From positions 6,656,001 to 6,720,000 of the forward strand of contig NC_060064.1 of NCBI RefSeq assembly GCF_020283565.1: DNA of 64,000 bases. Reading direction: 5' to 3'. The DNA is from Trifolium pratense (lineage: Eukaryota; Streptophyta; Magnoliopsida; Fabales; Fabaceae). The stretch's first letter is position 1. Each line of letters begins with the position of its first letter. Below, piece by piece: positions 1 through 11,699 of this stretch. Position numbers and translations under genes: made by a program. Below the pieces are notes generated by a model that saw only the letters and a list, made by a program, of their open reading frames with translations, searched no databases and was not told the origin of the DNA.

Positions 1-401
1 AGGGTGAAGCTTCAATTATGAAAAAAAGCTATGAGTTTGTGAAGCTGCTAAAGTTGAAGAAGTTAGTTCGCGAATGGGTTACTGTTACTGATGTTCCTGA
101 TTTATTTTAATTTTATCAAATCTATAAGAACGGTCTTTAAATATATATATATTTTTATTTAAAATAATTAAAACTTTACAAAACGGTTTTCATACGTTGT
201 CAAGATAAGTAAAACAGAAAACCGTTCTCATAGTTTTCTTTGTCATATATGAGAACGGTTTCCGGCTGTTGCCTAAACTTTGCAAAAACTACATACTGTA
301 CAGCAACAGATTTTGGAAACCGTTGCCTTTGACACTCTATCAGAACGGTTTTTTTACCTTCAAAAAATTTGGCGTTGCGGTAGGTCTAAAATGTTGTAGT
401 G
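1..401 (+). mobile_element. CACTA transposon, 3' end (partial)
   Basis: The right terminus reads TTGTAGTG at 394-401, the reverse complement of CACTACAA, the hallmark CACTA end. Inward of it lie several short subterminal repeats in both orientations built on AACGGTTT or AAACCGTT (about 130-350), as is usual for this superfamily. The element sits inside a family A arm: the sequence resumes at 402 exactly where the uninterrupted copies near 28.61 and 29.53 kb continue. A TAA target duplication fits, but only one side is in the window. Confidence 0.7.
3..110 (+). pseudogene. C-terminal tail of a transposon-encoded protein (partial)
   Basis: One open frame runs from the window edge to a TAA at 108-110 and encodes 35 residues ending VTVTDVPDLF. 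Its place just inside the CACTA end suggests the last exon of the element's own protein. The family cannot be named from so short a piece, and the rest lies outside the window. Confidence 0.3.
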
Positions 402-772
402 TAATTGAGTTCAAAGTATTAAATGAACAAAAATCACGTCCAGCCAACCATTGTGTGACACGTGTCCTACTTTTAAAAAGCAAATTTTTCTCTCTCCAGG
501 GTGTAATCTAGTGTGGCGCACGCGCTGGAATCTGATGGATCAGGATGATCTGGGCTGTCGGATTGATCAGACAGTCTTGATGAGATCAGATCTTGGCTGT
601 CTGATGGAAATCAACGGTCTGTAACCATGGTCCTTCGGTACGCGCGCGACACTGGATCCGCGTCTATTAATGGGTATTTTGGTTAATTAATTAAAAAGAA
701 TGGGTATTTTGGTCCAATTAAAAAGGTGCACCTTGCTAACTTAGACCTAACTAGGGTCTAAGTTAGAAAACC

Positions 773-774
<2 letters not shown>
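402..774 (+). mobile_element. Family A long-TIR element, right arm (interrupted)
   Basis: The segment is nearly identical to the ends of the complete copy at 28232-29904, including the GC-rich stretch with ACGCGCTGG and GGTACGCGCGCGACACTGG. It ends in TCTAAGTTAGAAAACCCC, directly abutting an (AT)n tract. Its inner part is displaced by the CACTA insertion at 1-401. Confidence 0.75.

Positions 775-846
<72 letters not shown>
775..846. repeat. (AT)n microsatellite
   Basis: About 35 uninterrupted AT dinucleotides follow the family A end directly. Confidence 0.97.
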
Positions 847-848
<2 letters not shown>

Positions 849-1136
849 TCCGTCACCAGTGTTTTCACATGCTCAGTTGTATGTTACAATTTCAAGAGTT
901 ACTTCTAGAAAATGATTAAAAATATTGATCAACGATGACGACGGTGAAGATACGACTAAGACTTCGAACGTGGTCTATAAGGAAGTCTTCCGTAATATAA
1001 CATAATTTTCTTTGTATGAATATTTATCCAAAATTATTGTTGAACTATCGTTTAATGTTACTCAACTTTTTTCATATACCTTACATTATTGGAATTATCA
1101 TGTCTTATTTAATCATTATATATCTTACAGCTAATC

Positions 1137-1168
1137 AGACCCGTGCACCGCACAGGTCGATGTTCTAA
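1137..1168 (+). mobile_element. Helitron-type 3' terminus
   Basis: An imperfect GACCCGTGC / GCACAGGTC hairpin is followed after a few bases by CTAA and then T, the hairpin-plus-CTRR signature of a plant Helitron end. The 5' end was not located. Confidence 0.4.
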
Positions 1169-1671
1169 TTAACCACTAAATTTAATTTAGTTTATTGGTG
1201 ACAAGTTTTTTTTTTTTTTTTTTTATAATTAATGGTGAGAAATTTAAATAGTATGTATGAGGTTCAAACCTCATTAACTTCGATGTAAGAAAAAAAAAAT
1301 CAATTATATTGTAAAAATAGTTATCAATTACACTTCTTTTTATTTTTGTGAATGAATGGGGCAACAGCCAAAACACTCCGTCGAAAGAATAACAAAACTC
1401 CAAATGTTACTAATTAGTACTAAAAAAGTTTGGAGATCAGTTTTGATATTAAGTGATTTTAGCTCATTTCTGATCACAGTTGCGGGTGATCGAACATTGC
1501 TCCTCCCTACCAAGTTCAGCGTCAATCGCTAATGAACCAACTAATGATTGATATCTAATTGGGAGTTTTGTTAATTCATAGTTCAACCACGACATAAAAT
1601 TTGCCAAAGAATTGTCGGTTCCTTTAGTTGTTTTCTATTTTGACTAATCCCCTACGATAGGAATTAATTAA

Positions 1672-1897
1672 GGTCTATTGGAAGTGATTTATTTTTGAGC
1701 TTATGCGAAACAACTTATGTAAATAAATAAGATTTTATGTATTATTATAAGTTTTTCAAGGTAGTTTATGAGAAAATAACTTTTAAAAATACAATTTTTT
1801 TTAGTGAAAAGTGAAAACTTATGAATTAATATAAAAGTTTATTTATTTGCATAAGTTATTTTCATAAACTCAAAAATAAGTCAAATACAAACGAACC
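1672..1897. mobile_element. Tourist-like MITE, related to the copy at 53.2 kb
   Basis: Imperfect inverted ends (GATTTATTTTTGAGC on the left, its complement around CTCAAAAATAAGTC on the right) and an interior rich in 'cataagtt' motifs match the element in the FCP-like cluster at 53210-53420. The left flank is TAA; the right duplication is not preserved. Confidence 0.5.
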
Positions 1898-2361
1898 GTT
1901 ATTCTTTTTTATCTATTACTAATATATTAAAATCGATTAAAAATAGGAATATAGAAATAATAAAAAGAACAATACTCTATGAAAAAAAGAAATATAAACA
2001 ATTTTTTCATTAACAAAAGAAAAGAAACATAAACAATTTTTTAATAAACAATATTACTACAAAGTTTAATACTAACTGTTAATAATAATATAATAAAGTT
2101 ATTATTTCTATAATAAAGTTATTTAGTTTCAAACTTATTAAATTACCCTAAATATTCCTAATAAAATTTATAATTTTTAATTAAAAAATATACACGGGAC
2201 CATTATTTTATTTGTCGTTGAAACAAATAAAATTAAATAAATAAGTTTACAAGAAATAATTAACACAATAATTTCACTTATATTTTAACAATATTATATA
2301 AAAAAATAAATATTTAATTTTAAATAAATTTTCTACATTAAATATCAAATAAAATTCAATG

Positions 2362-2390
2362 GACCCGTGCCGCACGGGTCTTTAAACTAG
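2362..2390 (+). mobile_element. Helitron-type 3' terminus
   Basis: A perfect nine-base stem, GACCCGTGC with GCACGGGTC, is followed by TTTAAACTAG and then T. This is the classical Helitron 3' end. The body probably lies upstream in 1.2-2.36 kb; I could not fix the TC 5' end. Confidence 0.6.
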
Positions 2391-3540
2391 TAAATAAAAC
2401 AATTACTAATTACTAAATGAAAAATAATATAAAAATATAAATAAAATAAAAAAAAACTATGAGAGAATTATTATAGGTGCAAATCAATTTTTTTTAGCAG
2501 CCAAAATACGCTTATATTAAGGTTGATTGACACTCATAATATTAGTATAAGCTTAAAATATAAGAAATAAAAGATCTATTTGATACATACCTAAAACTTA
2601 AAAAATCTATTTATTATTTAGAAAACTTAAAAGACATATATGTGACTGTCACACGTAAAACATGAAAACCTCTAAAAACATTTTGGGAAACAAAAAAAAT
2701 ACAACTTACCCCAACAATATGCTGGTGAATCTCCCACCTACCTAGGCCGGGACCGGACGACGATTACAAAACAAGTATACAAAGAAAATATCAACCTCTA
2801 CTCTTGGATTCATCAATTTTCTACACCTAATTCTTTTGTCATTTTACTCAATTTTTTTATTGTAAACAAATAAATAAATTTACTCTAAATAAAAAGGCCT
2901 TTTACTAACATAGACGGATACACCTAACCAAAATGATGTTTAATATTATTATTACATTATCAATCATTAACCGGTCCAGTGATAATTGACGTTGAATTTA
3001 TTAAAGAATATCACGATTCAATCCTCACGATCATGATCGAGAAGAAGTTGAAATCACTTGATGACATAACTGACTTCTGAACTAGATTAGACGGTCCAAT
3101 AGATCGGATACTAGTATTGAAAAAATAAATTATTATTACATTAATTTTTTTATGCATCACATTATCTTTCTTTTACTAATAAAAAGAAGGTTGAGTTGCT
3201 CATAGACAAACATTTTGATGATGTGTTTGAGCATTTTTATTAATAACAACAATATTGTCATTTTGTTTGTAAAAAATACACAAATCCATTGATTTCTAAG
3301 AATTCCAACTCGTTGATTAAAAAAAATAAATCCAACCGGTCAATAAAATATACTTTCTATGATAACTATTATAAGTAAAAATTCACATTTTATGTTTATT
3401 GGGAAACTGATGTATTTGATTCATAATATAGGCTGCATACATTAATTTTTCAGTGAACCTAAAATGTAGTGTAAAATTGATTTTACAACGAAACGACATA
3501 ACAATTTTTTTTTTGTCTTAAAATAAAATCGGTTAGCAAA

Positions 3541-3655
3541 AGTTCATGCATGAGTACCAGCTCAATTGGTAAAAATGTCAAAATTATTAGACCGAATATC
3601 ATGACCAAGTTTGTATCACAGATCTCTCACTTATACGTGACTTTGTGATTTCATT
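3541..3655 (+). repeat. SINE-like unit
   Basis: It contains a tRNA-like A-box stretch (ACCAGCTCAATTGGTAAAAA) followed by a decayed second half. Similar 'CTCAATTGGTA' units recur in the window, which points to a tRNA-derived SINE family. Confidence 0.35.
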
Positions 3656-3880
3656 TATCTAAAAACCAAAAAATAAATAAAAAAAAGAGATGTTTTCTGG
3701 AGAGATAGAGAGAGGGTGCTACCTGGCAGAAACAGAAGCAGCCAAGGATAACCTAGTTTTGTGGGTGAGGCTGAGACAACAACATTACTAATCTTCACTC
3801 TCTTCTCTTCATTCAATCATTTCCACAAACACCTTCAGCTCAATAAATCTTCACTCTCACTCACCTCAAAATTCTCATCA

Positions 3881-4534
3881 ATGGCTACCTCTCTCTCTTT
3901 CTCTAGACTCCTCTCTTCTTCCACCACCACATCACTCTTATCTCCCAAAACCAAAACCCTCTCTTCCAATTTTACCCTCCCCCTCAAACTCAATCGTTTC
4001 AACCCAAAACCTCTCCGATTTTCCACTTCCCCCAAAATCTCCGCCACCATCTCCGTCGGCGACAAACTCCCTGAATCCACCTTCTCATACCTCGACCCCG
4101 CCGGCGAAGTCCAAACCATAACAGTTTCCGACCTAACAAAAGGCAAAAAAGCCGTTCTCTTCGCCGTTCCAGGAGCTTTCACACCAACATGCTCACAGAA
4201 ACACGTTCCAGGATTCGTGGAGAAATCATCGGAGCTAAAATCAAAAGGAATTGACACAATCGCTTGCATTTCGGTTAACGATGCGTTTGTGATGAAAGCG
4301 TGGAAGGACGATTTGAAAGTGAATGATGAAGTTCTTTTGTTATCTGATGGTAATGGTGATTTCACGAAAGCGATTGGTGTTGAACTTGATTTGAGTGATA
4401 AACCTGTTGGATTGGGTGTTAGGTCAAGACGTTATGCTTTGTATGCTGAAGATGGTGTTGTTAAGCTTTTCAATTTGGAAGAAGGTGGTGCTTTTACTTT
4501 CAGTGGTGCTGATGATATTCTCAAAGTTCTTTGA
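3881..4534 (+). CDS. PRXIIE: Chloroplast peroxiredoxin, type II (PRXIIE-like)
   Basis: Thiol peroxidase of 217 residues that reduces hydrogen peroxide and alkyl hydroperoxides in the plastid stroma, using glutaredoxin or thioredoxin as reductant (family knowledge). Residues 1 to about 54 are rich in Ser, Thr and basic residues with almost no acidic ones, a typical transit peptide. The thioredoxin-fold domain follows. The peroxidatic motif PGAFTPTC places the catalytic Cys at 104, and ACISVND places the resolving Cys at 129; the 25-residue spacing is that of atypical 2-Cys type II enzymes. The ATG at 3881 is chosen because it begins the transit peptide; the frame is open upstream to about 3761 but has no ATG there. 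The gene has a single exon and is GC-richer than its surroundings. A pyrimidine-rich CT leader (3770-3880) looks like the 5' UTR. Nothing is broken. Confidence 0.95.
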   Translation: MATSLSFSRLLSSSTTTSLLSPKTKTLSSNFTLPLKLNRFNPKPLRFSTSPKISATISVGDKLPESTFSYLDPAGEVQTITVSDLTKGKKAVLFAVPGAFTPTCSQKHVPGFVEKSSELKSKGIDTIACISVNDAFVMKAWKDDLKVNDEVLLLSDGNGDFTKAIGVELDLSDKPVGLGVRSRRYALYAEDGVVKLFNLEEGGAFTFSGADDILKVL

Positions 4535-7500
4535 ATTTTTTTTATGTTTTAATTCTTCTATTTTGAGTTACTTGTTTCTTTAATCGGTTTAGGTTGATCA
4601 ACTTTTTTGGTTTTGGTTTTCTTAATAATAATGTGGATTTTTATTTGATCTAATTGGTGTTTGTTGTGCTAATTATATCTTGTGCTGATGATAAACTGTT
4701 GAGCTTTGTGGTAATTTGTTTGTATGATTGTATGAACCACATACACTTCGATACTGATAATAATTTGAGAAAATGATATAATCAAACCTAATTGTGGCGT
4801 GTCCGACTCTTAATTCAAAGAGTGTCTGTGCTTCATAGCTACCGGTCACTCGGATTAGGATAAGTTCCAAATGTCCGATGTTAAGCATGAAGAGTCCGAC
4901 AACAGGAAGAAAAATATGATATGAAAATGTAAAATGTGTTTATTACTTAATAAGTGAGAGATATCTATGTCATTATAAGTTGAATGGTTTTGTATGATTT
5001 ATTTAGATGCATCTCAAATTTTAAATTGGTGTGAATGCATTGCTCTGCAATTGGTGGAATAGTTTATATTTAGCAGCATGTTCATCCAAATAATTTTTGC
5101 AAGGCTGAAAATTAAATTAACCTTGGCTTTGTAAGACTGCAAGTAGTTTGATAGAAGACTAGCACTAATGAGAGTTTTTTGAGAATTGTTTAACTTTCTA
5201 GTTCCTAAGACACTCATTATGATGGTACACCTTTCTTCTCTTGTCTATAAATTGGGAACATAAAGATGTTATTTAGACAAAGCTTCACTTTTCTGTTGAG
5301 ATCACATCATGGGAAATGTGGATATTTTTTACTGTTGTCATGTCATGAATGTTTGATTATTTGAAATGTAGATTGGATTAGGAATTAGGATATAAAACAT
5401 ATAAAAGCAAATAGTAGTCTTATGCAGTCCAAAAAATTGCACCAATGTGATATGATTTTCTTTTGTTTCTTCACTAGTTTTATGAAGTAGTATCACAAGT
5501 TTAACAGTTTAGATCAATGAAATTAATCTCTACTAGGTTCTTAGTGAACAGTTCAAAGTTCTTCTACCATCATTAAGGGTGTTATGTGGAAATTAGATTG
5601 CGATGCTCTCCTACAACCTTAACACAACTTACTAACCAAGTCACAAGTCACAACTGTTGGGTTCATAGGTCAATGTGTTATATTAAATTTTTTTTAATTT
5701 TGGTCTCTCCTATCCCATGGATTTTTTAACGCAAAAATGGTGATGTGATATTTTAAATGAATTTTCATACAATTTTATGATGTAGGATGATCAACATCTA
5801 CAATATTACAAGAAAATCTACCTAAAATCTTCAACTTCAACTTGCAAAATTATTAATTTTCATAATGAAATAGAATATAAAATGATTAATCTACTTGGAT
5901 AATAAATCTACATTATGAGATCGTATGTCTCACATCATCATTCATAACTCATAAGTTCAAATATCCGAAAGAGACCAAAACTTAGTGATTTTATAATAAG
6001 ATTGAGAACAAACGGTGAGTGAGTTAAAGTAAAGAGACTATAACTATAATTAAGCTAAAGATTTGTCACTTTACTTTTTGAAATTCAGCAGTGAAATGTT
6101 TTATTTACTAAAACATGAATGAAATTTTGAGCTCATATAGTAATTAGTAAACACTATTGTTAAAACGAGTTAGGAATAATGTTGAGAAAAGGCCATCCAT
6201 GGGTGCTGATGTTTTTTGCTGGCGCTTCAAGCTGAGTTATCTGCTGCCTTTTGTCTGCTGGAGACTGTGATAGTCCTATTTTCTGTCATTGATTTTCTGT
6301 TTGTGAATCTGCTCTGAAACTGGCCTTCTCCGCTTTTTGGTTTTCCATGTTTATCTTAGAAGTATTCATCATTCTTCATTTCAATTTTTGAACTATAAGA
6401 GATAGTAAATCGAACTGTACAACAGATATATTTCTACTGCATTTATCATTCAAAGGCTGCAATACAAATAAAATGTTTCAGCACACAAGTACAATAACAA
6501 CATGCAATTATTTTGAAACATTTTAAGCTGCATTGCTTCATAACTGCTGCCATATGACCATATCCCAACAAGAAGATGCGTGAAACTGGTTTTCCTATCT
6601 GTCAAAATGAAGGCAGTGTAGAGTACATACCTAAAAAGAAATTGAGTCATTAAATTACTTGATAAGAGAATTCAGAAAAAAAACTACCTAGAAAGCAAAC
6701 TACAACAAGATGCAACATGTATTCTCCGATTGAACGGGATTCACAAACACAAGATAATTTAACATGTCAAAGCAGGTTACACAATCTGAAAAAACAAAGA
6801 AAAATATTGCCTTTTGAAAAACAAGAAAGAAAAAAGAACACATGACATGTCCCAAGACAAAAGCACACAACCACCTCTTAATACATCTCAAGCAACATCA
6901 CACGAAGAGAAAGCCAACACAGTCCCAGCCACAGGTACATTAACCAGAAGACCAAAACCGGTAGGACAGATAATGTTCTTGAATAAGTGATGGTATATAT
7001 CCTAACCAAACATCCCCGGAAAAATCAGAAGGTTGCTTACAATCCACCACCTAACATAGATGTTAATAGCACAGTCTAAGTTTAACTGCTGTTAACAAAG
7101 CACATAGATGTTATTAAACCAAGCTGCTCCAACATGTGAGGTAATAATTGTGATGCCCCTAACTGGTTGCAAATTAGTACTCCAAGTTGCGAATCAATGC
7201 TATACTATACATGATGCTCCGAGGGACAAAATTGTTACTTTACAAGCAACAAGGAAAACAGTTAAATTTGAGGGAACTTATATAATATCAGTATGCAAGT
7301 TAACTTAATTCGATAAAATTCCCTCACTGCCGTCGTTTCTTCGTCGACCAACAGCTCCCAAAGGGCCAACAGAGCTTCTCCAGGTACCAATCACCGCCTC
7401 ACGTGCCTTCCCCCCCCACCGATTGAACACTCTGCATAAACATTCGAAAGACAAACCTCGGCATCAACCGGAAATCAGGCATCGTTGCCTTCGCATCAGA

Positions 7501-7747
7501 AAGGCCAGTAATAATATGAGGTTGGATACAGTGTTGTTGCGATAGAGGCAGATGGTGATGCTGTGCTTAATTCCCTGTTTCTTCTGTCTTCGATTTTGAT
7601 TTTAAGAGAAAATAAATAAATACAGAGGACAGAGAATGAGAATCCATGCCATTCACGTGTTTTGTTTACAACCCACCTTCGTAAAAATAAGCATTCCCTT
7701 ACCAAAAATGGTAAAGTTTGATATTGTACAAGGGTGTGTATTATTTG
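4535..7747. other. Intergenic between PRXIIE and the PPR gene
   Basis: 4535-4700 is the likely 3' UTR of the peroxiredoxin gene. Beyond it only short, non-conserved frames are visible. The part 7300-7640 is somewhat GC-richer and could be 3' UTR or a lost exon of the convergent PPR gene; no domain is recognisable in any frame. Confidence 0.55.
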
Positions 7748-10180
7748 TTAGCCTTCAAGTTGTTGAACTCTACTACTCAATTCTGAGGATACAATTTGGG
7801 CTTCACGTAACATTCCCTCTTCGCTAAGCCCAGATATCAGCTGGTAGCGGATGCGGTCATTTAAAATGAACTTGGCGTCAAACATTTTCCTATACCAAAA
7901 ATATGCACCATTGAAATCTTTTAAGTCACAATGTCCCTTAACCAGAATTTTATATGTATCATTTTTTGGAACCAGTCCCTTTGCCTTCATATCATCAAAA
8001 AGATGTTTTATTTCTGAGACCCTTCTATCTCTAAGGTGTGCTAGAATCAAGCAGTTGTAGGTCACCTTGTCGGAATCAACTCCCTGATCAACCATTTGTT
8101 GGTGCATAGATGTTGCCTTCAGAACATTTCCATCTTCAGCATAACCATAAATCATTTCATTATATACAGCTCGATCTGGAATCAAACCCATTGCTAACAT
8201 TTCTTGAAACATTTTCTCCATCGCCACTATACCTTCCTTCCTACATGAATAGATCAATGGATGAAAAGTTCCAATTGAAGGTTTTATGTCCCTCTTCTTC
8301 ATTTTACCGTACCATTCGAGGCACTTCGCGGTATTTCCTGACATTGCATATCCTGACATTAAGGAATTGTATGTAATCACATCTGGATTATATCCCTTTT
8401 CGGTAATTTGGAGAAACCAATACTCAGCATCTTTTAACCATCCATTTCTTCCGAGTCCATTTATCAGTGTATTGTATGTCACAAGAGTTGCATCTATTCC
8501 ATTTTTTACCATTTCATCGAAAAATATAAAGGCGTCAGTCAGTTTACTCAATGAGAAACTAGCTTCAATGAGCATATTATATATTTCTGCATTTGGGGAA
8601 ACACCGTGGCATACCATATCATCAAGCACAATTTCAGCATCACGAAGCCTACGATATTTGCACAGACAATTTATCAGAGAACCATAACTTATGACATTAG
8701 GCTTTATCCCTTTCTCTTCCATTTCCTCAAGAATCTTGTTACACCTGTCCCAATTACACACCATTCCATAACCATTAATCAAAGAGTTATAAGTCTCCAC
8801 AGTGGGAGAAACACCCTTCTCTATCATTTTCTCAACCCATCTTTGTGCCTGGTCCAACAACTCCCCAGTTTCACAGAACTTGTTAATTAGGGTATTATAG
8901 GTGACATAACTAGGCCTCAACCCCCGTTGTTCCATTTCTTTAGCTGTCAATATCGCTTTATTCAAGTCATCCTCTTGACAATAAGCATTCACCAATATGT
9001 TATATGATATATGACTTGGAATAACTCCATTAGCTTCTAGCTTATCCAAAACCTCTTTAGCCTTTTCAACCCTTCCTACCCTGCACAGTCCATTCAACAG
9101 AACACTATAAGTACGCTCATCAACACTTGTTCCATTTCCATCCAGCAAACCGTTTTCGTTTCCACAAGCTAAATAATCATCGAATACAAGATACGAAAAC
9201 CCACTAGGCAAAAAACCCTTCCCCTCCATCTCCAACAACACACTCCTAGCATCTTCCAATCTCCCCAAACTACAAAGACCATTTAACAAGCAATTGTAAG
9301 TAACAAGATTCGGCTCCGAATAAGGAGCCTTCATCCTACCTTTCAAGCTAAAAGCTTTGTCTATTTCACCCACCTTACAATACCCATCAATAACCGTATT
9401 ATAAGTCACCGTATTAGGAACAACATTTCTACGAATCATTTCATCAAACACCTGCAAAGCTTCCTCTATTTCACCCACCTTACAATACCCACCAATAATA
9501 GTATTATAAGTCACCGTATTAGGAACAACATTTCTATAAATCATTTCATCAAACACCTTCCGTGCATCCTTAATTTTCTTCGCTTTACACAACCCACCCA
9601 ATACCAAATTATACACATAAACAAAAGGACTAATAATCCTATCTTTCTCCATTGAATCAATCAACTTTTGACAACTTAAATAGTTCAACTTAACAGCAGA
9701 ATGAAGAGCAGAATGAAAAGCTTTACCATAAGAAAAAGCACTGGGTCGAATACCTGATTGAACAACATCGATAAAAAGAGTGAGAGCTATTTCAAACTGG
9801 TGAGAATCAACAAGAGTTTGTAGAATACGGTTGAGTAAATAAATGGGAAGGAGAAATCCGTCGTTTTTCATCGAATAGAACAATCGAATGACTCTGTTGA
9901 GAGTATTGGGATTGGAACAAAAGGGAATTAGGGTTTGTAGAAAGATGGGTTTGGAAATGAGTGAGTGAATTTGTGAAGGAAAATAGTAATGGGTATTGGA
10001 GAGAAGAAGCGATTTGAATATTTTTTGAGCGGGTTTTATGTGACCTTGGTTTGTTAATGATTGAAGGAGTTGAAAGATTTGAAGCAATTGTTGTTGGTGT
10101 TGAGAACAGAATAAAGAGATTGAATTTTTTACATGGGAGTTGGGAAGAAGATGAAGAACAGAGCGTGTTCGTGAGAACAT
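7748..10180 (-). CDS. P-class pentatricopeptide repeat protein, probably mitochondrial
   Basis: An intronless gene for 810 residues. The first ~25 residues (MFSRTRSVLHLLPNS) are basic and hydroxylated with no acidic residue, which suggests a mitochondrial presequence. From about residue 190 onward come some 16 consecutive 35-residue PPR motifs of the P type, each with the core pattern VTYNTLINGYC and a KG..P turn. No E, E+ or DYW extension follows, so a role in organellar RNA stability, splicing or translation rather than C-to-U editing is expected from the family. Residues 4-5 of each helix vary, so binding is likely sequence-specific, but no target can be read. Two neighbouring motifs around NVVPNTVTYNT are almost identical. 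Size and layout resemble Arabidopsis At5g12100-type proteins; that assignment is from memory. The C terminus is short (SSRVQQLEG). Confidence 0.93.
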   Translation of the reverse strand: MFSRTRSVLHLLPNSHVKNSISLFCSQHQQQLLQIFQLLQSLTNQGHIKPAQKIFKSLLLSNTHYYFPSQIHSLISKPIFLQTLIPFCSNPNTLNRVIRLFYSMKNDGFLLPIYLLNRILQTLVDSHQFEIALTLFIDVVQSGIRPSAFSYGKAFHSALHSAVKLNYLSCQKLIDSMEKDRIISPFVYVYNLVLGGLCKAKKIKDARKVFDEMIYRNVVPNTVTYNTIIGGYCKVGEIEEALQVFDEMIRRNVVPNTVTYNTVIDGYCKVGEIDKAFSLKGRMKAPYSEPNLVTYNCLLNGLCSLGRLEDARSVLLEMEGKGFLPSGFSYLVFDDYLACGNENGLLDGNGTSVDERTYSVLLNGLCRVGRVEKAKEVLDKLEANGVIPSHISYNILVNAYCQEDDLNKAILTAKEMEQRGLRPSYVTYNTLINKFCETGELLDQAQRWVEKMIEKGVSPTVETYNSLINGYGMVCNWDRCNKILEEMEEKGIKPNVISYGSLINCLCKYRRLRDAEIVLDDMVCHGVSPNAEIYNMLIEASFSLSKLTDAFIFFDEMVKNGIDATLVTYNTLINGLGRNGWLKDAEYWFLQITEKGYNPDVITYNSLMSGYAMSGNTAKCLEWYGKMKKRDIKPSIGTFHPLIYSCRKEGIVAMEKMFQEMLAMGLIPDRAVYNEMIYGYAEDGNVLKATSMHQQMVDQGVDSDKVTYNCLILAHLRDRRVSEIKHLFDDMKAKGLVPKNDTYKILVKGHCDLKDFNGAYFWYRKMFDAKFILNDRIRYQLISGLSEEGMLREAQIVSSELSSRVQQLEG

Positions 10181-11201
10181 TGCCGCGTCTTTGATACTAC
10201 AGTAAAAGGAAGAGACATTTTTTAAACCTCTTAAATAGTTTTTGTAAATTTTTTTTTTATTATTTTTTTTTAAATTTATTTTATGAAAATTTGCAAAGTC
10301 AACACATGAAAATTTGAATTATTTTATTTTTTTGTATAAATTATTTTTTTTAAAATAAAATGCTTAAAGAGTAGTAGTATTCTGGTGTGCTTGTTAGCAC
10401 GACTCCTCTGAAAAATTCACGGGAACAAATATAAGTGGTAGTAAAAAAGGAAATGGATCACATGCATTTAGAAAAAATTGTGCAGTCACGTAGTCACTGT
10501 GTTTTTAGCCGTATGAATAAGATCCAACGTTATACAAAAAACAAATATAATTTTTAAATTAAGACTGTCGGATCTTCATTAAACAGTTCATAACACCTAA
10601 TTGCAAGACCGCATAGGCGTAGGCATCTTGACTGCGTCTGGGTCCACTAGAAAATTTAACTTCATTTTTTAAGTTGGAGGTATGTTGAGCAAAAAGTTGG
10701 AGGTATATTGGACGGGAGAAAGTCTACTATAGGCACAAACATAAATTATATGTGTTAGGTACACTCACAAAAAAATATAAAAAATAAAGATAAAATGGTT
10801 AAAGTGGAATTGATGTGACAATTATAATTTATTTTTATTTGTACGTGTGTGCCTAAAACTTGTGCCCAAATGAGTGTGCCTAAGCAAGTGTTTCTCTATT
10901 GGACGGACACCAATTGATTTTATTATTATTATTATTATTATTATTATGAAAAGATAATTATATCATTTGCTTCAAAATTTACTGAGATGGTACATCAATA
11001 AAAGTATTAAGACTAACTATAGATGTGGCTATCCTTACAAGAGCATGAGCTATCTCATTGACTTGTCTCATATTAAACTCAACACGAGAGTTTTCAAAAG
11101 GACCAAACTTATGTACAATTCCATATACACAGTTTTTACTGTGCTAGATACATGATGGAAGTTATTTTTATTTAAAAACAATTTTATTATTCTTTTTTTA
11201 A
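10181..11201. other. Intergenic, PPR promoter side, with MITE remnants
   Basis: The first tens of bases are the 5' flank of the minus-strand PPR gene. The part 10211-10420 resembles a decayed copy of the small element seen at 16.6 and 17.6 kb (shared GTCAACACAT and TGCTTAAAGAG motifs). No coding frame is supported. Confidence 0.5.
10918..10947. repeat. (TTA)n microsatellite
   Basis: About ten TTA/ATT triplets in a row. Confidence 0.9.
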
Positions 11202-11645
11202 TTAAAAAATATAAATAACTACCTTTTTGTGAGATGAACGGGAAAAACTGCATCTAAGGAAATGCATATAAGTTTTGTCCTTTTCAAAAAACATACTAAA
11301 TATATTCTTACATTCCATCATAACATCACCAAACTCACTAAGATCATTTCCTCCTTTGTGAAAATAATCTACCACTTTCTTTGAATCGAGAGCAAAATCA
11401 ACTCCTTCCAATTGCAAGTCATGCACCCAATTAATAGCTTAAAAGAGTCCTAAAGCTACATCCACGTTGCACAAAGGTGAGACGCACATAGTTTTGGCAA
11501 GGACAAAACATCCTTCGCAATCTCTTATACACATGTCAATCCCTATGCGGTTACGTGTTGACGAGAAAGATGCATCAATATTGCATTTGTACCTTCCCAC
11601 AACCGGCCTTTCCCACCTCACGACGGCAAGAGCTTCTTTAGGCAT
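11202..11645 (-). pseudogene. Retroelement-type RNase H domain remnant
   Basis: Two frames separated by a stop (between 11426 and 11439) together read as the RVT_3-type RNase H fold usual at the end of plant LINE polyproteins and in derived genes. The first strand carries Asp in KCNIDASF. The later Asp is seen in DFALDSKKVVDYF. The middle motif that normally has Glu reads VDVALGLF followed by the stop, so the catalytic Glu is lost. It is a dead fragment; no RT domain lies beside it. The frame is clear but the source element cannot be identified. Confidence 0.6.
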
Positions 11646-11699
11646 GTAAATTTACGTAGTCAATTTCGACTTTTGATTTATATGATCCAATTTATGTAA

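Larger units (their letters stand above)
847..3760. other. AT-rich intergenic stretch without a host gene
   Basis: No convincing coding frame. It holds two Helitron-type 3' ends, a Tourist-like MITE and a SINE-like unit (listed separately), plus long A/T runs. The block at 2960-3130 (AACCGGTCCAGTGATAATTG and following) has the look of a dispersed repeat but I cannot name it. Confidence 0.6.

Noticed and set aside
3835..4365. 176-aa frame on the minus strand over the peroxiredoxin gene
   Set aside because: It is the antisense of a well-supported coding region and has no recognisable motif.
8286..8687. 133-aa plus-strand frame within the PPR gene
   Set aside because: Shadow of the minus-strand PPR repeats.
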